64,000 nucleotides of DNA from contig NZ_JABFAJ010000003.1 of assembly GCF_013085345.1 (NCBI RefSeq), positions 124,001 through 188,000 on the forward strand, in the 5' to 3' direction. Under the pieces are notes generated by a model, which had not been told where the DNA came from, ran no database searches, and saw only the letters and a program-made list of their open reading frames with translations. The position numbers and the translations under genes are program-made. Origin of the DNA: Isoptericola sediminis (GTDB taxonomy: Bacteria; Actinomycetota; Actinomycetes; Actinomycetales; Cellulomonadaceae). Below, piece after piece: positions 15,901 to 25,456 of the stretch; the stretch's first letter is position 1; every line of letters begins with the position of its first letter.

Positions 15901-16910
15901 TCCACGAGCTGCCGGTCTGGTTCGAGGCGGTCTCCCTCGCCCTGATGGGCACGGTGCTGATCGTCGACCTCGCCGTCGTCGCCCGGCGCCCGCACGTGCC
16001 CTCGATGCGGGAGTCCGCGGCGTGGGTGGCCCTCTACGTCGGCCTGGCCCTGGTCTACGGACTCCTCGTCTGGGTCGTGGGCGGGGCGCAGCCCGCCGGG
16101 GAGTTCTACGCCGGCTGGGTCACGGAGTACTCGCTGAGCGTCGACAACCTGTTCGTCTTCGTGCTCATCATGTCCCGGTTCGCGGTGCCCCGGCAGCACC
16201 AGCAGCACGTGCTGATGGTCGGCATCATCGTCGCGCTCGTGCTGCGCGGCGCGTTCATCCTTGCCGGAGCCGCGCTGCTGGAGCAGTTCACCTGGCTCTT
16301 CTACCTGTTCGGCGCGTTCCTGGTCTACACGGCGGTCAAGCTCGCCGTCGGGGGCGAGGAGGACGAGGAGTTCCGGGAGAACGTCGCCGTCCGCGCGCTG
16401 CGCCGGGTGCTGCCGCTCAGCCCGGGCTACGACGGCGCCAAGGTGCGGACCGTCGTCGAGGGCCGCCGGGTGTGGACCCCGATGCTCGTCGTGTTCGTGG
16501 CGATCGGGACGACCGACCTGCTCTTCGCCTTCGACTCGATCCCGGCGATCTTCGGCCTCACCCAGGACCCCTTCATCGTGTTCGCCACGAACCTCTTCGC
16601 GCTCATGGGGCTGCGCCAGCTCTACTTCCTGCTCGGCGGCCTGCTCGACCGGCTCGTCTACCTCCCGGTCGCCCTGGCCGTGGTCCTGGGGTTCATCGGC
16701 GTCAAGCTGGTGCTCGAGGCTCTGCACGCCAACACCGTGCCGTTCATCAACGGTGGCGCGCCGGTGCCGTGGGCGCCCGAGGTGCCCATCTGGCTCTCGC
16801 TGGTGGTCATCGTCGGCGCGCTGGCCGTCGCGACCGTGGCCAGCCTGTGGCGCACGCGTCGCCTGGCGACGCTCGCGGCCCGGGAGCGCCTGGAGGCGGA
16901 GCGCGACTAA
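15897..16910 (+). CDS. TerC-family membrane protein (second, tandem copy)
   Basis: This 337-residue paralogue of the preceding gene carries the same signatures (EYSLSVDNLFVFVLIM; TTDLLFAFDSIPAIFGLT; GLRQLYFLLGGLLDRLVYL) and the same helix layout. Its ATG overlaps the upstream stop as ATGA, so translation is coupled and both copies depend on the single Mn2+ riboswitch. The two proteins differ in the cytoplasmic loop after helix four (GGEEDEEFRENVAVRALRR here) and in the first helix. They could form a heteromer or differ in metal preference; neither can be decided from sequence. A weak hairpin CGCTCA/TGAGCG (16917-16933) lies at its end, where the minus-strand neighbour stops. Confidence 0.92.
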   Translation: MIHELPVWFEAVSLALMGTVLIVDLAVVARRPHVPSMRESAAWVALYVGLALVYGLLVWVVGGAQPAGEFYAGWVTEYSLSVDNLFVFVLIMSRFAVPRQHQQHVLMVGIIVALVLRGAFILAGAALLEQFTWLFYLFGAFLVYTAVKLAVGGEEDEEFRENVAVRALRRVLPLSPGYDGAKVRTVVEGRRVWTPMLVVFVAIGTTDLLFAFDSIPAIFGLTQDPFIVFATNLFALMGLRQLYFLLGGLLDRLVYLPVALAVVLGFIGVKLVLEALHANTVPFINGGAPVPWAPEVPIWLSLVVIVGALAVATVASLWRTRRLATLAARERLEAERD

Positions 16911-16919
16911 CGCCGTCGC

Positions 16920-17213
16920 TCAGCGGTTGAGCGACCCGATGACCGGGACCCACTCCCGCACGACGAGGTCGGTGACCAGTCCCTCGCGCCGGAACGGGTC
17001 GTCGTCGAGCAGGCCCACGGCCGCGTCGGCGTCGTCGGCCTCGAGGACGATGAGCGCACCGGCCGCGGCCTCGGCGGTGGGCGGCAGCGGACCGGACACG
17101 ACCACGGAGCCGGCGTCGTGCAGCGCGCCGAGGAACGCCCGGTGCTCGGGTCGCACCGTGTCGAGGCGCTCGCTGTCGGGGGAGTAGGTGTAGGTCACCA
17201 CGAAGGTCGGCAT
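16920..17213 (-). CDS. YCII-related domain protein
   Basis: This 97-residue protein has a ferredoxin-like YciI/DGPF fold: FVVTYTYSPDSERLDTVRPEHRAFL, an internal GSVVVSGPLP and a C-terminal VREWVPVIGSL strand. Family members are small cytoplasmic enzymes or binding proteins of mostly unknown role. ATG at 17213 has GAGGGC just upstream. A long open frame continues through the antisense of uvrA but has no coding character beyond this start. It lies 53 bp downstream of the MBL hydrolase on the same strand, so co-transcription is likely. Confidence 0.78.
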   Translation of the reverse strand: MPTFVVTYTYSPDSERLDTVRPEHRAFLGALHDAGSVVVSGPLPPTAEAAAGALIVLEADDADAAVGLLDDDPFRREGLVTDLVVREWVPVIGSLNR

Positions 17214-17266
17214 GCCCTCATCGAACCAGACCGCGCGCTGCGCGGGTCCCGCTCCGCCGTCCGTGG

Positions 17267-17896
17267 TCACCAGCCGCGCTCGCGCCAGGCGGCCAGGTGG
17301 GGGCGTTCGGCGCCCAGGGTCGTGGCCGGGCCGTGGCCGGGAAGCACGGTCGTCTCGTCGTCGAACCTCTCGAAGATCCGGGTCATGACGTCGTCGAGGA
17401 GCTGCGTGAAGCGGGCGGGATCGTGATCGGTGTTGCCGACGCCACCGGGGAAGAGGCTGTCCCCGGTGAACAACCGGGTCGGCCCGCGGGCCCCGTCCAG
17501 GGCGAGCGCGACCGACCCGGGGGTGTGGCCCCGCAGGTGCAGCACCCCCAGCTCGAGAGCCCCGACCCGCACCGTGTCGTCGTGGTGGAGCCGCTCGTCG
17601 ATCGCGACGCCCGTCGCGGCCGTGATCGCGCCGGCGTCGTCGGCGCCGGCCGCGGTGCGCGCCCCCGTCGCGGCGACGACGTCGGCGAGCGCCCCGAGGT
17701 GGTCCGGGTGCCGGTGCGTCGTGACCACCGTGTCGAGGCCCCGGCCGTCGAGCAGCTCGAGCAGGGCGGGGGCGTCCGCGGCGGCGTCGACGAGCAGCCG
17801 GGAGCCGGTCGCCTGGCAGGTGACGAGGTAGGTGTTGTTGTCCATCGGGCCGACGCTCACGGCGGTGACGTCGGCGCGCTGGTCGCGGGCAGTCAT
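17267..17896 (-). CDS. MBL-fold (glyoxalase II-like) metallo-hydrolase
   Basis: This 209-residue metallo-beta-lactamase-fold hydrolase has the metal motif THRHPDHLG (HxHxDH), the second His in LRGHTPGSVAL, Asp in LFTGDSLFPGG and the last His in LPGHGPATTLG. All zinc ligands are present, so it should be active on a thioester or similar substrate. ATG at 17896 (MTARDQRADV) was chosen; no Shine-Dalgarno is visible, and CACAGT on its strand (17909-17904) ends 7 nt upstream. It is divergent from uvrA, a frequent arrangement in actinobacteria. Confidence 0.85.
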   Translation of the reverse strand: MTARDQRADVTAVSVGPMDNNTYLVTCQATGSRLLVDAAADAPALLELLDGRGLDTVVTTHRHPDHLGALADVVAATGARTAAGADDAGAITAATGVAIDERLHHDDTVRVGALELGVLHLRGHTPGSVALALDGARGPTRLFTGDSLFPGGVGNTDHDPARFTQLLDDVMTRIFERFDDETTVLPGHGPATTLGAERPHLAAWRERGW

Positions 17897-17933
17897 GAGG
17901 TCCACTGTGCCAAACCGGCGCCGCAGGGTGACA

Positions 17934-17949
17934 TGGAACATCTGTACGA
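17934..17949. promoter_or_regulatory. LexA (SOS) box upstream of uvrA
   Basis: TGGAACATCTGTACGA matches the Gram-positive/actinobacterial SOS consensus TCGAACATNNGTTCGA at 12 of the 14 defined bases. It sits where the -35 region of the uvrA promoter would be (-10 TAGGAT at 17967-17972), so LexA binding should block transcription. Confidence 0.75.
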
Positions 17950-17966
17950 GTGTCAGCGGCGCGCCG

Positions 17967-17972
17967 TAGGAT
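17967..17972 (+). promoter_or_regulatory. -10 hexamer TAGGAT of uvrA (leaderless)
   Basis: TAGGAT ends 6 nt before the GTG at 17979; no Shine-Dalgarno is present. Confidence 0.55.
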
Positions 17973-17978
17973 GCTGCG

Positions 17979-20927
17979 GTGAGCAATCACCTCGTCGTCT
18001 CCGGTGCCCGTGAGCACAACCTGCGCAACGTCGACCTCGACCTGCCGCGCGACCGGCTCATCGTGTTCACGGGCCTGAGCGGGTCGGGCAAGTCCTCGCT
18101 CGCGTTCGACACGATCTTCGCCGAGGGGCAGCGCCGCTACGTCGAGTCCCTGTCGGCCTACGCGCGCCAGTTCCTCGGCCAGATGGACAAGCCCGACGTC
18201 GACTTCATCGAGGGCCTCAGCCCGGCGGTGTCCATCGACCAGAAGTCCACCAACCGCAACCCGCGGTCGACCGTCGGGACGATCACGGAGGTCTACGACT
18301 ACCTCCGGCTGCTCTTCGCCCGGGCCGGCACGCAGCACTGCCCGGTGTGCGACGAGCCGGTCCAGGCCCAGACGCCGCAGCAGATCGTGGACAAGATCCT
18401 CGAGCTGCCCGAGGGGACGCGGTACCAGGTGCTGGCGCCGGTGGTGCGCGGCCGCAAGGGCGAGTACACCGAGCTCTTCGGCGAGCTGCAGGCCCAGGGT
18501 TTCGCGCGGGCCCGTGTCGACGGCGAGGTCGTGCAGCTCACCACGCCCCCGAGCCTGGAGAAGAACCTCAAGCACGACATCGAGGTGGTCGTCGACCGCC
18601 TCGTGGCGCGCGACGGCGTCCAGCGGCGCCTGACGGACTCCGTGGAGACCGCGCTCGGCCTGGCCGGCGGCCTCGTCATGATCGAGCTCGTCGACGCGGA
18701 CGTGGACGACCTGGACCGCGTCCGCAAGTACTCCGAGAAGCGTGCGTGCCCGAACGACCACCCCCTGAGCCTCGACGAGATCGAGCCGCGGACCTTCTCC
18801 TTCAACGCCCCCTACGGCGCCTGCCCGGAGTGCACGGGCATCGGGTTCCGGCTCGAGGTGGACCCCGAGCTGGTCGTCCCGGACCCGGAGAAGACCCTGC
18901 GCGAGGGCGCCGTCGTGCCCTGGGCCCAGACGTCGTCGGAGTACTTCGAACGGGTCCTGGCGGCCCTCGCCGAGGAGATGGCCTTCTCCCTGGACGTGCC
19001 GTGGCGTGCCCTGCCGCAGCGTGCCCGCACGGCCGTCCTGCACGGGCGCAACCACAAGGTGCACGTGCGGTACCGCAACCGGTGGGGGCGCGAGCGGCAG
19101 TACTCGACCGGGTTCGAGGGAGCCGTCACGTTCATCGAACGCCGACACTCCGAGACGGAGTCGGACTGGTCGAAGGAACGCTACGAGGCCTTCATGCGCC
19201 AGGTGCCGTGCCCCACGTGCCAGGGGGCCCGCCTCAAGCCGGAGGTGCTGGCCGTCCGGGTGGGCTCCAAGTCGATCTGGGACGTGTCCCGCCTGCCGAT
19301 CGCGGACGCGAAGGAGTACCTGGACGCCCTCGAGCTGGGCGAGCGCGAGCGGGCCATCGCCGGCGAGGTGCTCAAGGAGATCCACGCCCGGCTCGGGTTC
19401 CTGCTCGACGTCGGTCTGCACTACCTCACGCTCGAACGGGCGGCCGGCACGCTCTCCGGCGGCGAGGCGCAACGGATCCGCCTGGCGACCCAGATCGGCT
19501 CCGGCCTGGTCGGGGTGCTCTACGTGCTCGACGAGCCGAGCATCGGGCTGCACCAGCGCGACAACCGCCGGCTGATCGACACGCTCACCCGTCTGCGGGA
19601 CCTGGGCAACACGCTGATCGTGGTGGAGCACGACGAGGACACCATCCGCTCGGCCGACTGGATCGTCGACGTCGGTCCGGGCGCGGGGGAGCACGGTGGT
19701 CAGGTCGTGCACTCCGGCGACTACGCCGGTCTGCTGGCGACCGAGGCGTCGATGACGGGCGCCTACCTGTCCGGCCGGCGTTCCATCGCGCTGCCGACGA
19801 CGCGCCGCGGTGTCGACCCGGCGCGCCAGCTGACCGTCGTCGGTGCCCGCGAGAACAACCTGCGCGACATCGACGTGAGCTTCCCCCTGGGTGTCTTCAC
19901 CGCGATCACCGGGGTCTCGGGTTCGGGCAAGTCGACGCTGGTGAACTCGATCCTGCACACGGTGCTGGCGAACGAGCTCAACGGGGCCCGGCAGGTCGCC
20001 GGCCGCCACACGCGGGTCACCGGCACCGACGACCTGGACAAGGTCGTGCACGTCGACCAGGGGCCGATCGGCCGCACCCCGCGGTCGAACCCGGCCACCT
20101 ACACCGGGGTCTGGGACCGGATCCGCAAGATCTTCGCCGAGACCGAGGAGGCCAAGGTCCGCGGGTACGGGCCGGGCCGGTTCTCCTTCAACGTCAAGGG
20201 CGGGCGGTGCGAGGCGTGCTCCGGCGACGGGACGCTGAAGATCGAGATGAACTTCCTGCCGGACGTCTACGTCCCGTGCGAGGTCTGCCACGGCGCGCGG
20301 TACAACCGCGAGACGCTGGAGGTGCACTTCAAGGGGAAGACGGTCGCGGACGTCCTCGACATGCCGATCGAGGAGGCCGCCGAGTTCTTCGCCGCGTTCC
20401 CGGCGATCTCGCGCCACCTGACCACGCTGGTCGAGGTGGGTCTCGGCTACGTGCGGCTGGGCCAGCCGGCGCCCACGCTGTCGGGCGGGGAGGCCCAGCG
20501 GGTCAAGCTCGCCAGCGAGCTGCAGAAGCGGTCCACGGGGCGCACCGTGTACGTGCTCGACGAGCCGACCACCGGCCTGCACTTCGAGGACATCCGGCGC
20601 CTGCTGTCCGTGCTGCAGTCGCTCGTCGACAAGGGCAACACGGTGCTGGTCATCGAGCACAACCTCGACGTCGTCAAGAGCGCGGACTGGATCATCGACA
20701 TGGGGCCCGAGGGCGGCTCCGGCGGTGGCCTCGTCGTGGCCGAGGGCACGCCGGAGCAGGTCGCCGCGGTCGAGGGGAGCCACACCGGACGCTTCCTCGC
20801 GGAGGTGCTCGACGCGCACCCCGACGTCCCGGTCGAACCCCCGGCGCAGGTCCCGGCGGCGACCCGGCCCGCCGGTCGGCGACGCAGGACGACCAAGGCG
20901 CGCGCGACCAAGCACGACGCCGCCTGA
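17979..20927 (+). CDS. uvrA: excinuclease ABC subunit A
   Basis: This is the damage-sensing ATPase of nucleotide excision repair. The 982 residues contain two ABC ATPase halves: Walker A at GLSGSGKSS (Lys38) and GVSGSGKST (Lys651), signatures [16 protein letters not shown] and [15 protein letters not shown], and Walker [13 protein letters not shown] and [11 protein letters not shown]. The C-terminal zinc module has intact CxxC pairs ([17 protein letters not shown]). The first zinc module reads ACPNDHP ... ACPECTG, so one Cys of the usual first CxxC is not conserved. The last ~35 residues are a basic Lys/Arg/Ala tail. It is SOS-controlled by the box at 17934. Confidence 0.98.
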   Translation: MSNHLVVSGAREHNLRNVDLDLPRDRLIVFTGLSGSGKSSLAFDTIFAEGQRRYVESLSAYARQFLGQMDKPDVDFIEGLSPAVSIDQKSTNRNPRSTVGTITEVYDYLRLLFARAGTQHCPVCDEPVQAQTPQQIVDKILELPEGTRYQVLAPVVRGRKGEYTELFGELQAQGFARARVDGEVVQLTTPPSLEKNLKHDIEVVVDRLVARDGVQRRLTDSVETALGLAGGLVMIELVDADVDDLDRVRKYSEKRACPNDHPLSLDEIEPRTFSFNAPYGACPECTGIGFRLEVDPELVVPDPEKTLREGAVVPWAQTSSEYFERVLAALAEEMAFSLDVPWRALPQRARTAVLHGRNHKVHVRYRNRWGRERQYSTGFEGAVTFIERRHSETESDWSKERYEAFMRQVPCPTCQGARLKPEVLAVRVGSKSIWDVSRLPIADAKEYLDALELGERERAIAGEVLKEIHARLGFLLDVGLHYLTLERAAGTLSGGEAQRIRLATQIGSGLVGVLYVLDEPSIGLHQRDNRRLIDTLTRLRDLGNTLIVVEHDEDTIRSADWIVDVGPGAGEHGGQVVHSGDYAGLLATEASMTGAYLSGRRSIALPTTRRGVDPARQLTVVGARENNLRDIDVSFPLGVFTAITGVSGSGKSTLVNSILHTVLANELNGARQVAGRHTRVTGTDDLDKVVHVDQGPIGRTPRSNPATYTGVWDRIRKIFAETEEAKVRGYGPGRFSFNVKGGRCEACSGDGTLKIEMNFLPDVYVPCEVCHGARYNRETLEVHFKGKTVADVLDMPIEEAAEFFAAFPAISRHLTTLVEVGLGYVRLGQPAPTLSGGEAQRVKLASELQKRSTGRTVYVLDEPTTGLHFEDIRRLLSVLQSLVDKGNTVLVIEHNLDVVKSADWIIDMGPEGGSGGGLVVAEGTPEQVAAVEGSHTGRFLAEVLDAHPDVPVEPPAQVPAATRPAGRRRRTTKARATKHDAA

Positions 20928-20932
20928 GGCTC

Positions 20933-20938
20933 TACCGT
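20933..20938 (+). promoter_or_regulatory. -10 hexamer TACCGT of the OsmC gene
   Basis: TACCGT ends 6 nt before the ATG at 20945, with no Shine-Dalgarno; leaderless start likely. Confidence 0.5.
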
Positions 20939-20944
20939 GTCGCC

Positions 20945-21454
20945 ATGGGAGCCCACCACGAGTACTCCGTGACCGTCCGCTGGCCCGCGACGGGGGTCGA
21001 ACCCGGCAGCGCTGCCGGGGCGACGACGTCCTACGCCGCCTACACGCGCGACCACGACGTCGCGCTGCCGGGGCGGCCCGTGCTGCCGGGCAGCGCCGAT
21101 CCCTCGTTCCGGGGCGACCCCGCCCGCTACGGGCCGGAGGACCTGTTCGTGGCGAGCCTGTCGCAGTGCCACATGCTGTGGTTCCTGCACCTGGCGGCCG
21201 AACGAGGGGTCGTCGTGCACGAGTACAGCGACGCGGCGACCGGGACGATGCGCGTGGAGTCGCGCGGCGAGGGGCAGTTCACCGACGTGACCCTGCACCC
21301 GCGTGTCGTGGCCGCCCCGGGCGGGAGCGCCACCGAGGAGGTCGTCGCGGAGCTGCACCAGCGGGCGCACGCGCTGTGCTTCCTGTCCCGCAGCGTGAAC
21401 TTCCCGGTGCTGGTCGAGCCGACGCCCCTGCACGTGGTCGACCCCGCGGCCTGA
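20945..21454 (+). CDS. OsmC/Ohr-family peroxiredoxin
   Basis: This 169-residue OsmC-fold protein is probably a thiol peroxidase acting on organic hydroperoxides. The two reactive cysteines are visible: one in FVASLSQCHMLWFL on the central helix, the second in HALCFLSRSVNFPV. Glu in GPEDLFVASL matches the family. It may have its own leaderless promoter between uvrA (17 bp upstream) and uvrC (34 bp downstream). Whether it detoxifies lipid peroxides or reacts with another electrophile is not shown by sequence. Confidence 0.85.
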   Translation: MGAHHEYSVTVRWPATGVEPGSAAGATTSYAAYTRDHDVALPGRPVLPGSADPSFRGDPARYGPEDLFVASLSQCHMLWFLHLAAERGVVVHEYSDAATGTMRVESRGEGQFTDVTLHPRVVAAPGGSATEEVVAELHQRAHALCFLSRSVNFPVLVEPTPLHVVDPAA

Positions 21455-21476
21455 GGGCCGCGTCGGTGCCCTGACC

Positions 21477-21482
21477 TAGTCT
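21477..21482 (+). promoter_or_regulatory. -10 hexamer TAGTCT of uvrC (leaderless)
   Basis: TAGTCT ends 6 nt before the ATG at 21489; no Shine-Dalgarno is present. Confidence 0.55.
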
Positions 21483-21488
21483 GGGCCC

Positions 21489-23510
21489 ATGGCCGACCCA
21501 GCGACCTACCGCCCGCGTGCGGGCGAGATCCCGACCTCCCCGGGGGTGTACCGCTTCCGCGACCCGCACGGCCGCGTGATCTACGTCGGCAAGGCGAAGA
21601 ACCTGCGTCAGCGGCTGTCGAGCTACTTCCAGGACGTCGCCAACCTGCACCACCGCACCCAGCGGATGGTGACGACGGCGGCGTCCGTCGAGTGGACGGT
21701 CGTCGGCACCGAGGTCGAGGCGCTCGCCCTGGAGTACTCGTGGATCAAGGAGTACGACCCCCGGTTCAACGTCAAGTACCGCGACGACAAGTCCTACCCC
21801 TACCTGGCCGTCACGATGGGGGAGGAGATCCCCCGGGCCCAGGTCATGCGCGGCACCAAGCGGCGCGGCACGCGCTACTTCGGCCCCTACGGCCACGCCT
21901 GGGCGATCCGCGAGACCCTCGACCTGCTGCTTCGCGTCTTCCCGGTCCGCACCTGCTCGTCGGGGGTGTACCGCCGTGCCCAGCAATCGGGTCGCCCGTG
22001 CCTGCTCGGCTACATCGACAAGTGCTCGGCCCCGTGCGTCGGCCGGATCAGCCCGGAGGACCACCGCGACCTGGCCCGCGACCTGTGCGACTTCATGGCC
22101 GGTGACACCGGCCGGTTCGTCCGCCGCCTGGAGAAGGAGATGGCCCGGGCGGCCCAGGACCTCGAGTACGAGCAGGCCGCCCGGCTGCGGGACGACCTGG
22201 CGGCGCTGCGGCGCGTCACGGAGAAGAACGCCGTCGTGCTCTCCGACGCCACCGACGCTGACGTCTTCGCCCTGGTCGGCGACGAGCTCGAGGCCGCCGT
22301 GCAAGTGTTCCACGTCCGCGGGGGCCGCATCCGCGGGCAGCGTGGCTGGGTCGTGGAGAAGGTCGAGGACGTGACCGACGGCGAGCTCGTCGAGCACCTC
22401 CTGCAGCAGGTCTACGGCGTCGTGGACGACGTCCGCGACCGTGACCTGGAGCCGGAGCAGGCACGCGCCGCCACCCGGGACGCGGTCCCGCGCGAGGTCC
22501 TGGTCCCGGTCCTGCCGCCCGACCTGGACGAGGTGACGACCTGGTTGTCCGGGCTGCGTGGGGCCAAGGTGGACGTCCGGGTGCCCCAGCGCGGGGACAA
22601 GCGGGAGCTCGCCGCGACGGTGCGCACGAACGCCGAGCAGGCGCTGGCGCTGCACCGCACCCGACGGGCCGGGGACCTGACCACGCGCAGCCAGGCCCTC
22701 GCCGAGCTCCAGGACGCGCTCGGCCTGGACGAGGCGCCGCTGCGCATCGAGTGCTACGACGTGTCCCACACCCAGGGCAGCTACCAGTCCGCCTCGATGG
22801 TCGTCTTCGAGGACGGGCTGCCCCGCAAGAGCGAGTACCGCACCTTCTCCGTGCGCGGCCCGTCCGGGGACGGCGCCGCCGACGACACCGCGGCGATGCA
22901 CGAGGTGATCAGCCGGCGCTTCAAGCGCTACCTCGCCGACCGGCACGCGTCCGGGGAGGCCGACGGCTCCGGCCCGGTCGGTGCCGAGACGGACCCCGAG
23001 GAGCGCCGACGGTTCGCCTACCCGCCCAACCTCGTGGTCGTCGACGGCGGCCCGCCCCAGGTGGCGGCCGCGGCCCGGGCCCTGGAGGAGCTGGGGGTGA
23101 CCGACGTGGCGCTGTGCGGCCTGGCCAAGCGGCTCGAGGAGGTCTGGGTGCCCGGCGACGACTACCCGGTCATCCTCGAGCGCGCCTCCCAGGGGCTCTA
23201 CCTGCTGCAACGCGTGCGCGACGAGGCCCACCGGTTCGCGATCGCGCAGCACCGCAAACGTCGCAGCAAGGGGATGGTGTCCTCGGTGCTGGACGAGGTG
23301 CCCGGGCTCGGTCCGGCGCGGCAGCAGGCGCTGCTGGACGCCTTCGGGTCGGTCAAGCGCCTGCGGGCCGCCACCGTCGAGCAGGTCGCCGAGGTCAAGG
23401 GGATGGGACCGGCGACCGCCCGGGCGGTCGTCGAGGCCCTGGCCGGCGGTGCCGCCGACGCCACGCCGCCGTCCGCGGCGGAGAGTCCGGACGCCGCACC
23501 GGTGTCATGA
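21489..23510 (+). CDS. uvrC: excinuclease ABC subunit C
   Basis: This is the dual-incision nuclease of excision repair. The 673 residues read in order: GIY-YIG nuclease ([21 protein letters not shown]), Cys-rich region ([17 protein letters not shown]), UVR motif for UvrB ([16 protein letters not shown]), RNase H-like endonuclease for the 5' cut ([32 protein letters not shown]; Asp and His residues intact) and tandem helix-hairpin-helix motifs ([34 protein letters not shown]). A ~22-residue Ala/Pro-rich tail ends it. It leads the widely conserved uvrC-rapZ-yvcK-whiA cluster. Confidence 0.98.
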   Translation: MADPATYRPRAGEIPTSPGVYRFRDPHGRVIYVGKAKNLRQRLSSYFQDVANLHHRTQRMVTTAASVEWTVVGTEVEALALEYSWIKEYDPRFNVKYRDDKSYPYLAVTMGEEIPRAQVMRGTKRRGTRYFGPYGHAWAIRETLDLLLRVFPVRTCSSGVYRRAQQSGRPCLLGYIDKCSAPCVGRISPEDHRDLARDLCDFMAGDTGRFVRRLEKEMARAAQDLEYEQAARLRDDLAALRRVTEKNAVVLSDATDADVFALVGDELEAAVQVFHVRGGRIRGQRGWVVEKVEDVTDGELVEHLLQQVYGVVDDVRDRDLEPEQARAATRDAVPREVLVPVLPPDLDEVTTWLSGLRGAKVDVRVPQRGDKRELAATVRTNAEQALALHRTRRAGDLTTRSQALAELQDALGLDEAPLRIECYDVSHTQGSYQSASMVVFEDGLPRKSEYRTFSVRGPSGDGAADDTAAMHEVISRRFKRYLADRHASGEADGSGPVGAETDPEERRRFAYPPNLVVVDGGPPQVAAAARALEELGVTDVALCGLAKRLEEVWVPGDDYPVILERASQGLYLLQRVRDEAHRFAIAQHRKRRSKGMVSSVLDEVPGLGPARQQALLDAFGSVKRLRAATVEQVAEVKGMGPATARAVVEALAGGAADATPPSAAESPDAAPVS

Positions 23511-23526
23511 CTGGCATGCTGTGTCC

Positions 23527-24462
23527 ATGAGCGAACCGTCGCCCATCACCGTCCCGCAGGGCATCCCCGAGATCGAGGCCGCGACCCCGGCGCCGAAGCG
23601 CGCCGACCCGGAGGTGCTGATCATCACCGGCATGTCCGGCGCCGGGCGCACCCGGGCCGCCGGAGTCCTGGAGGACCTGGACTGGTTCGTCGTGGACAAC
23701 CTGCCGCCGATGATGATCGTGCCGCTGGTGGACATGATGACCAAGGCCGGTTCGTCCGTGGAGCGCCTGGCGGTCGTCGTCGACGTCCGGGGCCGGGAGT
23801 ACTTCGGCGAGCTCGCCCAGGCGCTGCAGCACCTCCACGACAGCGGCGTGACGCACCGGATCCTCTTCCTCGACGCCCGTGACGACGTGCTCGTGCGCCG
23901 CTACGAGAGCGTGCGGCGCCCGCACCCGCTCCAGGGCGACGGCCGCATCCTCGACGGTATCGAGGCCGAGCGCCGGATCCTGGCCTCGCTGGCCGAACGC
24001 GCCGACGTCGTCGTGGACACCTCCGAGCTGTCGGTGCACGACCTGGCCAAGGAGGTCCGCGACACGGTGGCGGCGGGCGCCGCCGACTCGCTCCGGGTGA
24101 ACGTCGTGGCGTTCGGCTTCAAGTACGGCCTGCCGCTGGACGCCGACCACGTCGTGGACGTGCGCTTCCTGGCGAACCCGTACTGGATCACCGAGCTGCG
24201 CCACCTGACCGGTCAGGACGAGGCCGTGCGCCAGTACGTGCTCGGCCGCCCCGGCGCGAAGGAGTTCATCGACCGCTACGTCGCCGCCCTGGAACCGGTG
24301 CTGGCGGGCTACCTGGCCGAGGAGAAGCGCTACGTGACGATCGCCGTGGGCTGCACGGGCGGCAAGCACCGGTCGGTCGCGATCGCCGGGGAGATCGCCG
24401 ACCGCCTGCGACGGGACGGTCAGCGGGTGACGGTCACGACCCGTGACCTCGGGAAGGAGTAG
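23527..24462 (+). CDS. rapZ: RNase adapter protein RapZ (nucleotide-binding)
   Basis: This 311-residue P-loop protein has Walker A in ITGMSGAGRTRAAGVLED; the usual GKS is replaced by GRT. It also has VVDNLPPMMI, RYESVRRPHPL and the C-terminal VAFGFKYGLPLDADHVVDVRFLANPYW and IAVGCTGGKHRSVAIA motifs of the family. In E. coli RapZ senses glucosamine 6-phosphate and directs RNase E to GlmZ; the actinobacterial role is less clear. It starts 16 bp after uvrC. CATGCT at 23515-23520 lies 6 nt before the ATG, so an internal leaderless start is possible. Confidence 0.93.
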   Translation: MSEPSPITVPQGIPEIEAATPAPKRADPEVLIITGMSGAGRTRAAGVLEDLDWFVVDNLPPMMIVPLVDMMTKAGSSVERLAVVVDVRGREYFGELAQALQHLHDSGVTHRILFLDARDDVLVRRYESVRRPHPLQGDGRILDGIEAERRILASLAERADVVVDTSELSVHDLAKEVRDTVAAGAADSLRVNVVAFGFKYGLPLDADHVVDVRFLANPYWITELRHLTGQDEAVRQYVLGRPGAKEFIDRYVAALEPVLAGYLAEEKRYVTIAVGCTGGKHRSVAIAGEIADRLRRDGQRVTVTTRDLGKE

Positions 24463-24492
24463 ACCCTGTCCTCCACGACGCACGGTCGGCCG

Positions 24493-25452
24493 GTGACGCC
24501 CGACCGGGAGGAGTCGTCCGGCGGCCCCGCGGTGACGGCGCTCGGCGGCGGGCACGGACTCTCGGCCAGCCTGGGCGCGCTGCGGCTGCTGACCGAACGC
24601 CTGACGGCGGTGGTGACGGTGGCCGACGACGGCGGGTCCTCCGGCCGGTTGCGCCAGGAGCTCGGCGTCGTGCCACCGGGCGACCTCCGGATGGCGCTCG
24701 CGGCCCTGTGCGACGACTCCGAGTGGGGCCGCACCTGGAGCGGGCTGCTCCAGCACCGGTTCGCCTCCGACGGTGAGCTCGACGGGCACGCGATGGGCAA
24801 CCTGCTCATCGCGGCGCTGTGGCAGCGCCTGGGCAACACCGTGGAGGGCCTGGACTGGGTGGGCCGGCTGCTCGGTGCGCGGGGCCGCGTGCTGCCCATG
24901 TCGTCGGTGCCGCTCGTGGTCGAGGCCGACGTCTCCGACGGCGACGTGTGCTCCACGGTCGTGGGCCAGAGCCGTGTCGCCGTCACGGACGCGCTGGTCG
25001 AACAGCTCCGGCTCGTCCCCTCCGACCCTCCGGCCTGCCCGGAGGCCGTCCGTGCGGTGCTGGACGCCGACTGGGTCGTCATGGGGCCGGGCTCCTGGTA
25101 CTCCTCGGTGCTCGTGCACCTGCTGGTGCCCGAGCTCGCCGCGGCCCTGCACAGGACCACGGCCCGGCGCTGCGTGACGCTGAACCTCAGCGCCGAGCGC
25201 GGCGAGACCCACGGGCTGTCGGCCTCGCAGCATCTCGAGGCCCTGAGCAAGCACGCCCCGGGTCTGCGCGTGGACGCGGTGCTGGCCGACCCGTCCCAGG
25301 TGGACGACCGCGGCGACCTGGAGCGGACGGCCGCCGACCTGGGTGCCCGCCTCGTGATCAGGCAGGTCGGCCGGGGTGACGGCACCTCGCGGCACGACCC
25401 GTTGCGGCTGGCCGCGGCCTACCACGACGTCTTCGAGGGCGTGGCAGGATGA
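24493..25452 (+). CDS. yvcK: gluconeogenesis factor YvcK/CofD-like
   Basis: The protein has at least 319 residues with the CofD-like fold: [16 protein letters not shown] at the nucleotide-sugar site, [42 protein letters not shown] and [21 protein letters not shown]. YvcK binds UDP-GlcNAc and links carbon status to cell wall synthesis. The start is uncertain. GTG 24493 has no ribosome site but a CACGGT 6 nt before it. An in-frame CTG at 24466 lies 6 nt after GGGAAGGAG, which would add nine residues. It sits between rapZ and whiA, the standard order. Confidence 0.92.
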   Translation: MTPDREESSGGPAVTALGGGHGLSASLGALRLLTERLTAVVTVADDGGSSGRLRQELGVVPPGDLRMALAALCDDSEWGRTWSGLLQHRFASDGELDGHAMGNLLIAALWQRLGNTVEGLDWVGRLLGARGRVLPMSSVPLVVEADVSDGDVCSTVVGQSRVAVTDALVEQLRLVPSDPPACPEAVRAVLDADWVVMGPGSWYSSVLVHLLVPELAAALHRTTARRCVTLNLSAERGETHGLSASQHLEALSKHAPGLRVDAVLADPSQVDDRGDLERTAADLGARLVIRQVGRGDGTSRHDPLRLAAAYHDVFEGVAG

Positions 25453-25456
25453 CGCC

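Noticed and set aside
16920-20915. A 1331-codon open frame on the minus strand spanning the whole antisense of uvrA
   Set aside because: uvrA is certain on the plus strand. At this GC content antisense frames lack stops. Only the last 97 codons (YCII protein), with their own start and ribosome site, look real.
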